Assembly: GCA_018268895.1 (NCBI GenBank)
Contig: JAFDVP010000007.1
Location: 868,001-932,000, forward strand
DNA from: Acidobacteriota bacterium
GTDB taxonomy: Bacteria; Acidobacteriota; Terriglobia; Terriglobales; Acidobacteriaceae
DNA: 64,000 nt
Reading direction: 5' to 3'
Of this stretch, positions 10,101-18,610 are shown in pieces. The position numbers and the translations under genes are program-made. Each line of letters starts with the position of its first letter. The first letter of the stretch is position 1. The notes under the pieces are model-generated. The model did not search any database, had not been told where the DNA came from, and saw only the letters and a list, made by a program, of their open reading frames with translations.

Positions 10101-10459
10101 CGCTGACGAATGTTGGCAACGACCGGCCCAATTTGGTTGGGAATCCCCATCTGAGTAATCCGACGATTCGTCAATGGTTTAACACCTCCGCCTACGCCAA
10201 ACAAGCCACGGGCACATATGGAAATGCAGGAAGCTACTCGATCCTGGGGCCAGGAGGCTTTACTTTCGACGCTGCGCTTTCCCGTACGTTCAAGATACGA
10301 GAGAGCCAAGGCTTGCAGGTGCGAGTCGAGGCCTTTAACGTTTTGAACCACCCGGTATTCAATAATCCGACGACAACTCTTACATCGAGTAATTTCGGAA
10401 AAATACTCTCGGCGAATAATCCACGCATTCTACAGGCTGCGATTAAATACACGTTCTGA
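7154..10459 (+). CDS. TonB-dependent receptor with carboxypeptidase-regulatory domain
   Basis: This is a large outer-membrane receptor of about 1,100 residues. A signal peptide ending LFAQA is followed by a carboxypeptidase-regulatory-like beta domain (ITGAVSDPTGAVVPGAQV, LPNLAIGPYELQV), a plug region (NGRDLSQLVLLSG, NTINV-type segment, FSVQTSMIPAQYGGYPGGAVN) and a beta barrel ending in a C-terminal aromatic residue (AAIKYTF). This architecture is typical of acidobacterial receptors. I placed the start at ATG 7154, with GAGG seven to eight bases upstream; a TTG at 7088 would add a non-signal extension of 22 residues. No separate SusD-type partner is adjacent. It probably imports the substrate processed by the neighbouring Tm-1-like, ThuA and PQQ-type proteins. 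Confidence 0.93.
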   Translation: MKLIFQVTFLAGMALILLPCSPSTPLFAQASIGAVAQITGAVSDPTGAVVPGAQVRVVQTETGFTRTAVTGLDGAYVLPNLAIGPYELQVISSGFKTYFQRGIVLQVNDNATVAIQLQVGASTESVSVSANASMVNTESTSVSSVIENRRVVDLPLNGRDLSQLVLLSGAAVQTNYGDSISSKNYPTSHTINVAGGEAAGTGYMVDGGGAYNDLYGGSNLPLPFPDAVQEFSVQTSMIPAQYGGYPGGAVNLVTMSGTNNFHGSLFEFIRNYAVNAANYFATTVDTLKRNQFGGTLGGPIVKNKLFFFGGYQGTRTRTTPPTSTFFVPTAAALSGDFSTLASTACTSKPITLTNPAGGTFAGNYIDPALFNASALQLAKKYLPATNDPCGKLLIGIPNPSNENQFIGRVDWTSGTRNIVFGRYFNTHYTNPPFFDGSNLLQTTRTGIDMLVQAVTMGDTFTFTSKVINSLHLTWTREPLTRGPAANLPSAASLGLNIAPSPGNTPSFSINGGFTTSCGTCANAYVNRNQAEVRDDVIWTHGRHQFTFGGLYERAQLNQNYATLSTGSYSFDGSFTGLGLADFLLGRNIGFSQGSPQVWNARDNMLGLYAQDNFHPNQRLTLMGGVRWSPYFAPYDIYGRSSYFDKEDYTLGLHSTKFLNAPPGVFFPGDTIPGHGAFPRAGTNNRLWNFAPRVGIAWDPTGSGQWSVRTAYGLFYADPEMAFFETYSYIAPYGNQISLTSPAGGLSNPYAGIPGGDPFPLPFPPTSNISFVAAGQFFTLPLHIHPPNTQQWNLSVQRQIGSDLLLTVSYLGNKSTHRWVGIPLDPAVYIPGTCGSKPCSTTANTQSRRVLSLINPTAGALIGSVPYTNDGANANYNAILLSANRRFSGYFSVLANYAWSHCISEGEQNAEGGGGSIQDPSNIRASRGNCISDVRHIFNLSYIAKSPHFKSPLMDKVLSNWQQSGIIGARSGSWLTPTDGQDVSLTNVGNDRPNLVGNPHLSNPTIRQWFNTSAYAKQATGTYGNAGSYSILGPGGFTFDAALSRTFKIRESQGLQVRVEAFNVLNHPVFNNPTTTLTSSNFGKILSANNPRILQAAIKYTF

Positions 10460-10566
10460 TCGCTTATGTCAGCTGCGTTATTAAACCCGACTGGAAGCGC
10501 GATGGTTGGTCAGGTGCGTGAATTTCCCAAACTGAACCTGCATAGTTAGAAGGCCAAGGTGTCCTT

Positions 10567-11892
10567 ATGAGAGTTATCGAGAAGTTGACTGTTTCATGTG
10601 TCTTAGCAAAGTTACCTGTCGCAATGCTGACTATCTGCACATTGGCGGTAGTCGCTTGCTTTGCCGCTGCGGCCCAATCCGGGTCCACGACCACTGCGAC
10701 CCCATCAGGGCCTACGATCGTTCTGATCGGCGGAGCTAAACAGGGTTATCCCCGGACTGAGCATGACTATCCTGACGGGATTCTCGCGATCGAGCGGTTG
10801 ATCAAGGGATCCCCCCAATTCCAGGCCCTCAATCCGGTCGTCAAGTCATTCCCGACGGGCTTTCCCGCGGACCTTTCCCAGATCGCCGACGCTGATGTCG
10901 TCCTCATGTATTTTGGGATGGATTACGGAGGCGGCGAACGGCATGTCGGGAGGATGGGCCACGCCTTAGACAATGAACCGCGTCGAGTGGCCATGGAGCG
11001 GTTGATGGACAAGGGCGCAGGGCTCATCGCCCTGCACCAGGCGTCCACCCTCCCCAGCCAGGCCAGCATCATTCCGATGGCCGATTGGCTCGGCGGCGTT
11101 CGCTTCGGTATGGCTGACCGCACGACTGAGATCGCACAGATGCAGATCTCAGGAGCGGATAAAAATCCCATTGCCAATGGACTGAAACCTTTTGAGCTTC
11201 TGGACGAGTTCTACCCAACCCTAACCTTCTCCAAGACCGACAAAGTCACACCGATACTTTCCGCGAAGGTCCATATCCAAACCCAAAACAACAAGCCTGT
11301 CTTCGAGGAGCCTCCCGCAGACCATGTCATTGCGTGGGCTGCTGAGCGGCCCAATGGCGGCCGGTCGTTCGCATTCACCGGTGGCCACTATCTGTTGACG
11401 TTCGATCAGCCGCAGATTCGCGACATGCTACTGAACGCGATCCTCTGGACATCCAAACGCGACGTGCCTCTTGCTGGGGCGACTACGAACGCCCCGACGA
11501 TGCCACACGGAGGAGGCCGCGCTTCGGCCACACCCCGGCGTCTGCTCCTAACGCGGGCGGAAGCTGTTGTCCAGCCGCAGCCCTGGGGCAAGCTCGAATG
11601 GCTCGCGTCGCGAGAGCTTGGGAACTCTCTCTTTATGACCGTAGGCATAGCCACCATCAACCCCGGGAAGGAAAACCCGGTTCACAGCCACCCCAATTGC
11701 GATGAGATCCTGCACGTCGTTCAGGGGCACATCATGAACCGGGTGGGCGACAAAGAATACGAGATGAGTGCAGGCGACACTGTGACGATCCCCGAAGGGA
11801 CACTGCACAACGCGCGCAACATCGGCAAGGAGGACGCGGTCCTGTCGATTTCCTACAACTCCGCTGACCGGATTGCGATCGGAGAAAAATGA
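10567..11892 (+). CDS. Exported ThuA-like domain fused to a cupin domain
   Basis: The 441-residue protein has an N-terminal hydrophobic leader (to about residue 38, AAAAQS), a ThuA/trehalose-utilisation-like glutamine-amidotransferase-fold domain (about 45-300; segments DADVVLMYFGMDYGG, LIALHQAS, FTGGHYLLTF), and a C-terminal cupin (about 330-441) with the metal motif HSHPNCDE near residue 373 and a second motif containing PEGTLHNARN. ThuA-like proteins are linked to sugar metabolism, but the reaction is poorly defined. The fusion suggests a metal-dependent sugar isomerase or a sugar-binding role in the periplasm. The last codons overlap the next gene by four bases (ATGA), so translation is probably coupled. 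Confidence 0.85.
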   Translation: MRVIEKLTVSCVLAKLPVAMLTICTLAVVACFAAAAQSGSTTTATPSGPTIVLIGGAKQGYPRTEHDYPDGILAIERLIKGSPQFQALNPVVKSFPTGFPADLSQIADADVVLMYFGMDYGGGERHVGRMGHALDNEPRRVAMERLMDKGAGLIALHQASTLPSQASIIPMADWLGGVRFGMADRTTEIAQMQISGADKNPIANGLKPFELLDEFYPTLTFSKTDKVTPILSAKVHIQTQNNKPVFEEPPADHVIAWAAERPNGGRSFAFTGGHYLLTFDQPQIRDMLLNAILWTSKRDVPLAGATTNAPTMPHGGGRASATPRRLLLTRAEAVVQPQPWGKLEWLASRELGNSLFMTVGIATINPGKENPVHSHPNCDEILHVVQGHIMNRVGDKEYEMSAGDTVTIPEGTLHNARNIGKEDAVLSISYNSADRIAIGEK

Positions 11893-14207
11893 CGATACGG
11901 ATAGCGAACGTTCTTGTCCTGTCACTTTTGTGCCTGTCGGTAGCCGGAGCGGCAGTAGCGGAAGAGGCGAAGCGGGCCGACGTGCTCACCGCGCACGCTG
12001 ACCGTCAACGCACCGGCTGGTTCTCCAGGGAACGTAAGCTCACTCCTGCCACGCTTGCCGCGGGGCGGTTCGGCAAGCTGTGGGAGTCCCCTGAACTCGA
12101 CGGATTCGGGAAATATCCGGCGCGCCTTTACGCTTCACCTCTTTATATAGATGGACTGAAGATTCAGACCAAGGAGTATAGCGGGAAGACCTTCCGCGTC
12201 GTCATCGCTGCAGCGAGCACCGGCTATGTCTATGCCATTAATGCGACCCGGTCGAACGGGGTTGCTCCCGGTGCAATCCTTTGGAAGACCCAATTGGATG
12301 CTCCCTGCATCCTGCGCTGGGACGCCAGCGCCATGGGCATCGTCGGCACGCCTGTGATCGACAAGGCCCGCAAACATCTCTATGTCGTGAGCTGCGGCGA
12401 GGTCACGAGCTTCCGAATGTATGGACTCGACCTGTCGAATGGCATGGTGCTTGACGGCTGGCCGGTGGCGATGGATGAAAAAGCACTCGAACAACCGTCA
12501 ATCAATCGCAATCCGCGCTATGGCGACACCCCCGCAGCGCCTTGGCGGCCCGGTCGATTCTCGATCCAGCGTGGTGCGCTCAACCTCAGCCCCGATGATC
12601 GCTATCTTTTCGCCACCATCGGTCAGGGCCGCGGCTGGGTGGTGGCGATCGACACGCAGCGTAAGACTCTGACGACAGCATTCAGCAGCACGCCGTTGGC
12701 CGAGGATTCTATTGGAGGAGTATGGGGCTCAACCGGCGTGTCCATCGATGCTCGCGGCAATATCTATGCCGTTACCGGGGCAAGCGGTAGCCAGAAGCAC
12801 GCGCCTCCCTTGCATAACTGGGCACAGTCCGTACTGAAATTTGATCCCGTTTCCGCCTCCGGCTTGACGTTGCGGGGCGTCTACACGCCTTTCAACTACT
12901 GTCGCACCGAGGCGGGGGATGTCGACGTCGGCAGCAGCGGAGCGAGCATCCTGCCGGATGTTGACAGCAAGTCGGCCTTCGAGGATCCGCTGGTCGCGGT
13001 GGGAGGCAAGCAGGGTAACGCGTATCTCCTCGGCCAATCTAGTTTCACGGTCCTCGGTGATGAACGCCGTCCCTGTAGTGAGGACGCCAGCACCGATCAA
13101 TCCCTGCTCCCACCGGAACCGCAACCGCAATTCGGCAAGCGTGGTCCGCTCAATATTTTTGGACCCTATTCCGATACCGAAGGCATGCTCGACCGGGCGA
13201 AGAACCGGGCTACCCCCGCCTACTTCCGGAATGCCTCCGGCTACGAGTACCTGTTCTACTCGGGCAACAACAAGGATCCTGAGGACACGGAGATCAGCGT
13301 TGCGCCCAGCCTGGTGCGGCTGCAGTTATTGCGTTCGGCGGGCGTCCATCCGTACCTTCGGGTGGATGGGCGGGCGATGGACTTCGTGCTGAAGAATCCC
13401 GGTCCCCCGGTGGTCAGCAGCAACGGTGGCAAGGACGGGATCGTGTGGGTGTTGGACGAGAACGCGCCGCGCAGCGCGATCCTCACCGGACCCAAGTCTC
13501 CGCAGCCTGTTCTCTATGCAGTAGATCCAAATACGTTGAAGGTTATTTGGAAAACCGATCCTGGACTTCTTCAAACGAGCGGAAAATACAACTCGCCAAC
13601 AATAGCTGATGGAAATGTCTATGTTGGCACCGACCGAATTGTAGCGTTCGGAATTAAGCAAGAAAACGTGGGATCAGACGACGCCACGCGATCCGTGAAT
13701 CGGTTCACCACTCTCGCTCAACCCAAGCTCAGCACTGAAGGAACTGCTACTAGCCGCGATCAGTCTTCTATCACACAAACTGTTGCAGTACCGGTGGCTG
13801 CGGAGAAGCAAAACGATGAGCTGCCGGAGGGTAAGGGCAAGGCGGCTTTGCTGCGCGCTTGTGTGCAATGTCACCAAGTCGACGTGGCGACCAGGGAACG
13901 ATACACAGAGGCCGGATGGCGCCGAATGGTCGGCGTTATGGTAGAGCGCGGTGCACAACTATCAGAGCCGGAGACTGCGGATGTGACCGCGTATCTCTCG
14001 AAGTACTTCGGGAAGACGAACGTAAACAAAGCGGCCGCAGCTCAGCTTGAAGAAGGGCTAGGTCTGACAGAGAAAGAAGCACAAGCGATCGTCTCTTACC
14101 GGCAACAGAATGGCGACATCAAGGGTCTGGACCAGCTCAAGAGCGTATCCGGTGTTAGCCCAGACAAAATACAGGCAAAGGCGGAAGCCATCGCATTTCG
14201 TGACTGA
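11889..14207 (+). CDS. Exported PQQ-type beta-propeller with c-type haem and HhH domains
   Basis: The 772-residue protein has a Sec signal peptide (ending AAVAEE) and a long outer-propeller region of PQQ-like repeats (for example YAINATR, YAVTGASG, YAVDPNTLKVIWKT). A c-type haem site CVQCH follows at residues 658-662. The C-terminus is a helix-hairpin-helix segment (GLTEKEAQAIVSYRQQNGDI, LKSVSGVSPDKI). This suggests a periplasmic quinoprotein-like dehydrogenase that passes electrons to its own haem. HhH segments normally bind DNA, but similar short helical hairpins occur at the ends of exported cytochromes, where their role is unclear. The start overlaps the ThuA-cupin stop. Codon use at the start of the gene is GC-rich and shifts toward AT after about 13500. 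Confidence 0.85.
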   Translation: MTIRIANVLVLSLLCLSVAGAAVAEEAKRADVLTAHADRQRTGWFSRERKLTPATLAAGRFGKLWESPELDGFGKYPARLYASPLYIDGLKIQTKEYSGKTFRVVIAAASTGYVYAINATRSNGVAPGAILWKTQLDAPCILRWDASAMGIVGTPVIDKARKHLYVVSCGEVTSFRMYGLDLSNGMVLDGWPVAMDEKALEQPSINRNPRYGDTPAAPWRPGRFSIQRGALNLSPDDRYLFATIGQGRGWVVAIDTQRKTLTTAFSSTPLAEDSIGGVWGSTGVSIDARGNIYAVTGASGSQKHAPPLHNWAQSVLKFDPVSASGLTLRGVYTPFNYCRTEAGDVDVGSSGASILPDVDSKSAFEDPLVAVGGKQGNAYLLGQSSFTVLGDERRPCSEDASTDQSLLPPEPQPQFGKRGPLNIFGPYSDTEGMLDRAKNRATPAYFRNASGYEYLFYSGNNKDPEDTEISVAPSLVRLQLLRSAGVHPYLRVDGRAMDFVLKNPGPPVVSSNGGKDGIVWVLDENAPRSAILTGPKSPQPVLYAVDPNTLKVIWKTDPGLLQTSGKYNSPTIADGNVYVGTDRIVAFGIKQENVGSDDATRSVNRFTTLAQPKLSTEGTATSRDQSSITQTVAVPVAAEKQNDELPEGKGKAALLRACVQCHQVDVATRERYTEAGWRRMVGVMVERGAQLSEPETADVTAYLSKYFGKTNVNKAAAAQLEEGLGLTEKEAQAIVSYRQQNGDIKGLDQLKSVSGVSPDKIQAKAEAIAFRD

Positions 14208-14318
14208 CGTTGAGAGGACGCGAGACGCCGGCCTTTTCAGGCTGCCTGGCAATGTAGCTAACTCAGTATTTCGCTGGTCATCCATTAGTGCGACAACTCT
14301 CCCGCACCCCGTACACCT

Positions 14319-14731
14319 TTGGAAACGCGGGCCGAAACTCTTTATATGCTCACGGGAAGAACCAGCTTATCCCCAACGATCAATGAGGATCAGATCTTCC
14401 CGCCGAAGGTGAACCGAAGAGTAAGGGGCCGAGAAGGGGAGTTTGAGGATTTGCTCAAACGAGCGAAGATTCGGGACTTCTGGTTCCATGATCTGCGTCA
14501 AACTTTTGTCTCCTGGTACATGATGAACGACGGTGATCCCTACGATCTGGCGAAGATTCTCGGCACTCGAATATCAAAATGACCGAGCGTTATTCCAAGT
14601 TGGGACGCAAGCACATCACCAGAACCGGCACTACGGCGAAGGTAATCTGGAACATGTTGGAGAGCAAAATCGCGGAGCAGGAAGAGGGTGAACAGGAGGT
14701 TCGACTATTGTTCGACAGACCAAAACGCTAA
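14319..14731 (+). pseudogene. C-terminal remnant of a tyrosine recombinase (integrase)
   Basis: Two overlapping frames encode the catalytic C-terminus of a phage-type integrase. The first reads IFPPKVNRR, DLLKRAKIRDFWFHDLRQTF and DLAKILG. The second, from 14579, reads MTERYSKLGRKHI with the nucleophile-type tyrosine. Adding one C after 14564 would restore LGHSNIKMTERY, so a single-base deletion explains the frameshift. The catalytic RxxH box is also altered (HDLRQ instead of HDLRH). The N-terminal catalytic and core-binding domains are missing. It is a dead fragment left from an integrated element. Confidence 0.82.
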
Positions 14732-15165
14732 ACTGTGGTTACATTTAAGTTGTTGATTATAAATGACATTTTGGTTAATTGAACGGAAGGGGTTGGGAAC
14801 TTCAAGCGAATATCAGGGAATGCAATTTCCTGATACATAAATGAAAATTCCCTGTTCCGTAGAGCGCGAGGTCGAGAGCTAAATGCAATAAATAGCCTGA
14901 ATGCAAGGTGATAGAGGCATTCCCGCCAGGGCAGTTAGCCGAAATCACAAGAAATTCCCTGTACTTTTCCCTGTTACTGGGAATTAATCACAGAGAGCCG
15001 TTCGCTCTAGACTGCATCCACCGCCATTTCGTCTTTCGATCACTACGTGTTCCGTCAAAACTAGCAGGTCGTCGGCAAAGGCATCGTGATCGCGAGGCCG
15101 CCCGATCTACGGGCCAAGTCTTTCAGATTTGGAATACATGGGCTCGTTTGGCAGAATGATTCTCC
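14732..15165. repeat. Non-coding spacer with TTCCCTG/CAGGGAA words
   Basis: I see no gene in this stretch. It carries a clustered word: TATCAGGGAA (14811-14820) facing TTTCCTGATA (14826-14835) as a near-perfect inverted repeat, TTCCCTGTT (14848-14856), TTCCCTGTA (14955-14963), TTCCCTGTT (14967-14975) and ACTGGGAATT (14976-14985). Lying just downstream of an integrase remnant, these could be old recombinase-binding or attachment sequences; this is inference. Confidence 0.45.
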
Positions 15166-18100
15166 ATGGGGAAATATCTACCTGCGTGCCCTTTGAGTTG
15201 GAGACTCTGCAAGACCATCTGCTTGGTTGCAAGTCTCTTCGTGACTGTGCCATTATTCGCTCAACCCGGTTACGCCTATCAGTTTTCCCCTCAGGCCAGG
15301 GCAGTCGTCCAGCGCCTCTCTTCCTTCGGCAGTCTTGATGCCCGTGATTGGCAGTACCACGAAGGTCCTGTTGAACACGGCGAAAGTCCCGACCTAGACA
15401 CTTCCGGATGGAAGACCGTGCATCTGCCTTTCGTCGCCCCGGTCCAGGAGATATGGCTGCGCCGATGGATCGAGATTCCCAAAACGTTGAACGGTTACGA
15501 CCTCACCGGCACACGTATCACCTTCAAGATCGATGTCGGCGGCTTTGGCCCGGGGCGAGGCTATCTCTACGAGATGATCTACTTCAACGGTAAGCGCGTT
15601 ATTGAAGGCACATACATCGCGCCGCGTACCCTCTTTGAGAGCGCAAAGCCCGGCGACAAGGTGCTCATCGCCGTCAAGATGCCGCTCACCTCCGAGATCA
15701 AGCACTTTGAGGGAGCTTCGGTCTCGGTGAATTTCCTTCCGGCCCGTCCCAACCCCGTCGCGCTTGCCACCGAGCTGATCTCGGCGGCGCAGCTTCTGCC
15801 AGCTATCGTAAAAGGTCCCACAGAACTTGCATCGCAAGAGAAGGTTCTCGACGATGCAGCCAATTCCGTCGACCTCGCTGCGCTCGATCGGAACGATCAG
15901 CCCGCGTTCGACGCCTCGTTGATTCGAGCGCAAGACGCCCTTAAGCCGCTACAGCCTCTGCTGAAGAAGTTCTTTATCCAGCTAACGGGCGATGCCCACA
16001 TTGATGCAGCGTGGCTTTGGACTGCCTCTGAGGCCGTCGACCAGGTGCGTTTTACCTTCTCTAGTGCGCTCCAAATGATGCGCGAATACCCTCAATACAC
16101 GTTGTCTCAGTCAAGCGCCCAGTACTACGAGTGGATGGAAGAGAAGTTTCCCGGGATATTTGCCGAGATTCAGAAGCGCGTGAAAGAAGGGCGATGGGAG
16201 CTGGTCGGCGGCATGTGGGTCGAACCCGATCTCAATATGACCGATGGTGAATCTCAGGTTCGCCAACTGCTGCTCGGTAAACGTTACTTCCAGAAGAAGT
16301 TCAACGTCGACGTCAAGATTGGGTGGAATGTCGATTCCTTCGGATACGATTGGCAGCTCCCACAGATATATAAGAAGTCTGGTATCGATTACTTCATTAC
16401 GCAGAAGCTTCGTTACAACGACACCAACCAGCTCCCGCTTAAGCTTTTCTGGTGGCAGTCACCTGATGGCAGCCGCGTCCTCTCTTACTTTCCGCACGAC
16501 ATCGTCCAGGGCACTGAGGCCGACGAGATGGCACGCGATCTCAGCGTTGCCATCAAGCTCAATCCAGGTCAGGAGGCTCTCATGCACGTCTATGGCCCCA
16601 GCCTGGGCCGTCTCAACATTCCTGGAGCGCGCGAATCCATCGAAAACGGAATCGACTGGTCCAATCCCGACCGGGTGTACCCACGCGTAGAGTTCCGCAC
16701 CTCGCAGTCATTCTTCAACGACATGAACCAACGCCTCGCCGCCACTGGTATGCCGGTCTGGAACTACAGGACTCTGGCCGCTGGCAACGTGCAGCTACCC
16801 GCCCCGCCCGTTGGTAAGATCAGTCTGCCCGTCTGGAACGACGAGATATATCTCGAGCATCACCGCGGAACCTTCACCAGCCAGGCGACCCAGAAAGCGA
16901 ATATGCGCCGAAGCGACGAATGGCTGCTCGACGCGGAGAAATACTCTTCACTTGCATGGCTAAGCGGCCGGGATTATCCCGAAGCCTCTTTGACCGAGGC
17001 CTGGAAGAAAAAAGCGTTCAATGAGTTCCACGATGTTGCCGCCGGAACCGCGATCGCTTCAGTCTACAAAGACGCCCAGCGAGACTATGATGCTGTGCAC
17101 AGGATTTCAAGTGAGGCGACAGACAGCGCCCTCCACGAGCTCGATAGTCATATCGATACCGCTGCTCAGCCCGGCGTACCCATCGTTGTGTGGAATTCGC
17201 TGAGCTGGGATCGTTCCGATGCTATCTCCACTACTGTGCAGATGCCGCATGCTACGCCCAACGGTATCAACGTGCTCGACGCCGACAGGCAGCCGGTCCT
17301 CATGCAGGTTCTTTCGCATGACAAGCAGACCAACATCTACCATCTGCTCCTAAAGCCCAGGAGCGTGCCCGCCATTGGATACACGGTTCTGCACGCGCTG
17401 CCTGGCCAACGCAAGGCTGCGAGCGACCTTGCACTCCATGGCACAACCATGGAGAACGCCTTTCTCCGTGTCTCGCTCGATCCAAAGAACGGCTGCATTA
17501 CCAGTCTTTACCACAAAGCCGCCAAGTTCGAGAGCATCGTTCCCGGCCAGTGCGGCAACCTGCTTGAGGCCTTTGTCGATACCGGTCGCAGCTTGACCGA
17601 GGCCAACCTCGACAGTATCCGCGTCGAAGACGCCTGGAACATCGACAAGGACTACAACAAACAGAAGACAGACCTTACGGCACTCGCGAGCATTGAGACT
17701 GTTGAGCGCGGTCCGCTCCGCGCGGTAATTCGCATCACGCGCCACTGGAGCAAGTCCACCTTTGTTCAGGACGTCATCCTTTACGCCGCGACGCCGCGGG
17801 TCGATGTGGTCAACGATATCGACTGGCACGAGACACATGTTCTGCTCAAAGCCAGCTTTCCACTTACCGCTACAAGCTCTGCTGCCACCTATGAGATACC
17901 ATTCGGCGGCATCGAGCGCAGCACAACGCGCGACAATCCCATCGATGCCGCACGCTTTGAGGTTCCCGCACTGCGTTGGGCCGACCTTGGCGACAGTCGC
18001 CACGGCTTCAGTGTCGTCAATGACTCCAAGTATGGCTATGATGCTCTTGGCAACGTCCTGCGGCTCTCGCTGCTGCGCGCGCCACTTTATCCCGATCCCA

Positions 18101-18564
18101 CCTCTGACCGGGGACACCAGCACTTCAGCTACTCGCTTTACCCTCATGCCGGTTCATGGAAGCAGGCTGACACGGTTCTGCGCGGCTACGAGTACAACTA
18201 CAACATGCAGGCTTCGCAGATTGAATCGCACGCCGGCGACCTGCCGTCAACTCACTCGTTTGTCCGCGTAGCTCCCCATAACCTCGTTTTAACCGCAATG
18301 AAGAAAGATGAAGATAACGACAGCATCATTCTTCGCTTCTATGAGTGGGCGGGGGAGGAAACACGTGCAAAGATCAGAATTCCAGCAGGCGCATCCGAGG
18401 CGCGGGAAGTCAATCTGATGGAGCAGGACCTTACCTCGAACCCGGATATATCACTCAACGGAAACGAGCTTAACCTCAATGTAGCTCCGTATTCCATCAA
18501 CACAGTGCGGATCCAGTTTCCCGCGCGAGGCGGTAGCATCTGGAACATGCAAGGAACAAAGTGA
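15166..18564 (+). CDS. Exported GH38 alpha-mannosidase
   Basis: The 1,132-residue protein begins with a signal peptide (VTVPLFAQ, about residue 33). The N-terminal part is a beta-sandwich-like domain (to about 260). The GH38 catalytic domain follows, with the metal-site segment GDAHIDAAWLW (H278 and D280) and the nucleophile segment GWNVDSFGYD (D390). A three-helix region (FNEFHDVAAGTAI) and C-terminal beta domains complete a normal family length. GH38 enzymes release alpha-linked mannose and retain the anomeric configuration. The signal peptide places it in the periplasm or outside. The ATG at 15166 has only a weak Shine-Dalgarno site, but it is the only start that gives a proper leader. The adjacent NagA and symporter genes suggest glycoprotein-type glycan use. 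Confidence 0.93.
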   Translation: MGKYLPACPLSWRLCKTICLVASLFVTVPLFAQPGYAYQFSPQARAVVQRLSSFGSLDARDWQYHEGPVEHGESPDLDTSGWKTVHLPFVAPVQEIWLRRWIEIPKTLNGYDLTGTRITFKIDVGGFGPGRGYLYEMIYFNGKRVIEGTYIAPRTLFESAKPGDKVLIAVKMPLTSEIKHFEGASVSVNFLPARPNPVALATELISAAQLLPAIVKGPTELASQEKVLDDAANSVDLAALDRNDQPAFDASLIRAQDALKPLQPLLKKFFIQLTGDAHIDAAWLWTASEAVDQVRFTFSSALQMMREYPQYTLSQSSAQYYEWMEEKFPGIFAEIQKRVKEGRWELVGGMWVEPDLNMTDGESQVRQLLLGKRYFQKKFNVDVKIGWNVDSFGYDWQLPQIYKKSGIDYFITQKLRYNDTNQLPLKLFWWQSPDGSRVLSYFPHDIVQGTEADEMARDLSVAIKLNPGQEALMHVYGPSLGRLNIPGARESIENGIDWSNPDRVYPRVEFRTSQSFFNDMNQRLAATGMPVWNYRTLAAGNVQLPAPPVGKISLPVWNDEIYLEHHRGTFTSQATQKANMRRSDEWLLDAEKYSSLAWLSGRDYPEASLTEAWKKKAFNEFHDVAAGTAIASVYKDAQRDYDAVHRISSEATDSALHELDSHIDTAAQPGVPIVVWNSLSWDRSDAISTTVQMPHATPNGINVLDADRQPVLMQVLSHDKQTNIYHLLLKPRSVPAIGYTVLHALPGQRKAASDLALHGTTMENAFLRVSLDPKNGCITSLYHKAAKFESIVPGQCGNLLEAFVDTGRSLTEANLDSIRVEDAWNIDKDYNKQKTDLTALASIETVERGPLRAVIRITRHWSKSTFVQDVILYAATPRVDVVNDIDWHETHVLLKASFPLTATSSAATYEIPFGGIERSTTRDNPIDAARFEVPALRWADLGDSRHGFSVVNDSKYGYDALGNVLRLSLLRAPLYPDPTSDRGHQHFSYSLYPHAGSWKQADTVLRGYEYNYNMQASQIESHAGDLPSTHSFVRVAPHNLVLTAMKKDEDNDSIILRFYEWAGEETRAKIRIPAGASEAREVNLMEQDLTSNPDISLNGNELNLNVAPYSINTVRIQFPARGGSIWNMQGTK

Positions 18565-18610
18565 TCGAACTGAGCATAGGGCGAGTGACTGAATTCAGCT
18601 CCTTGAGCTA

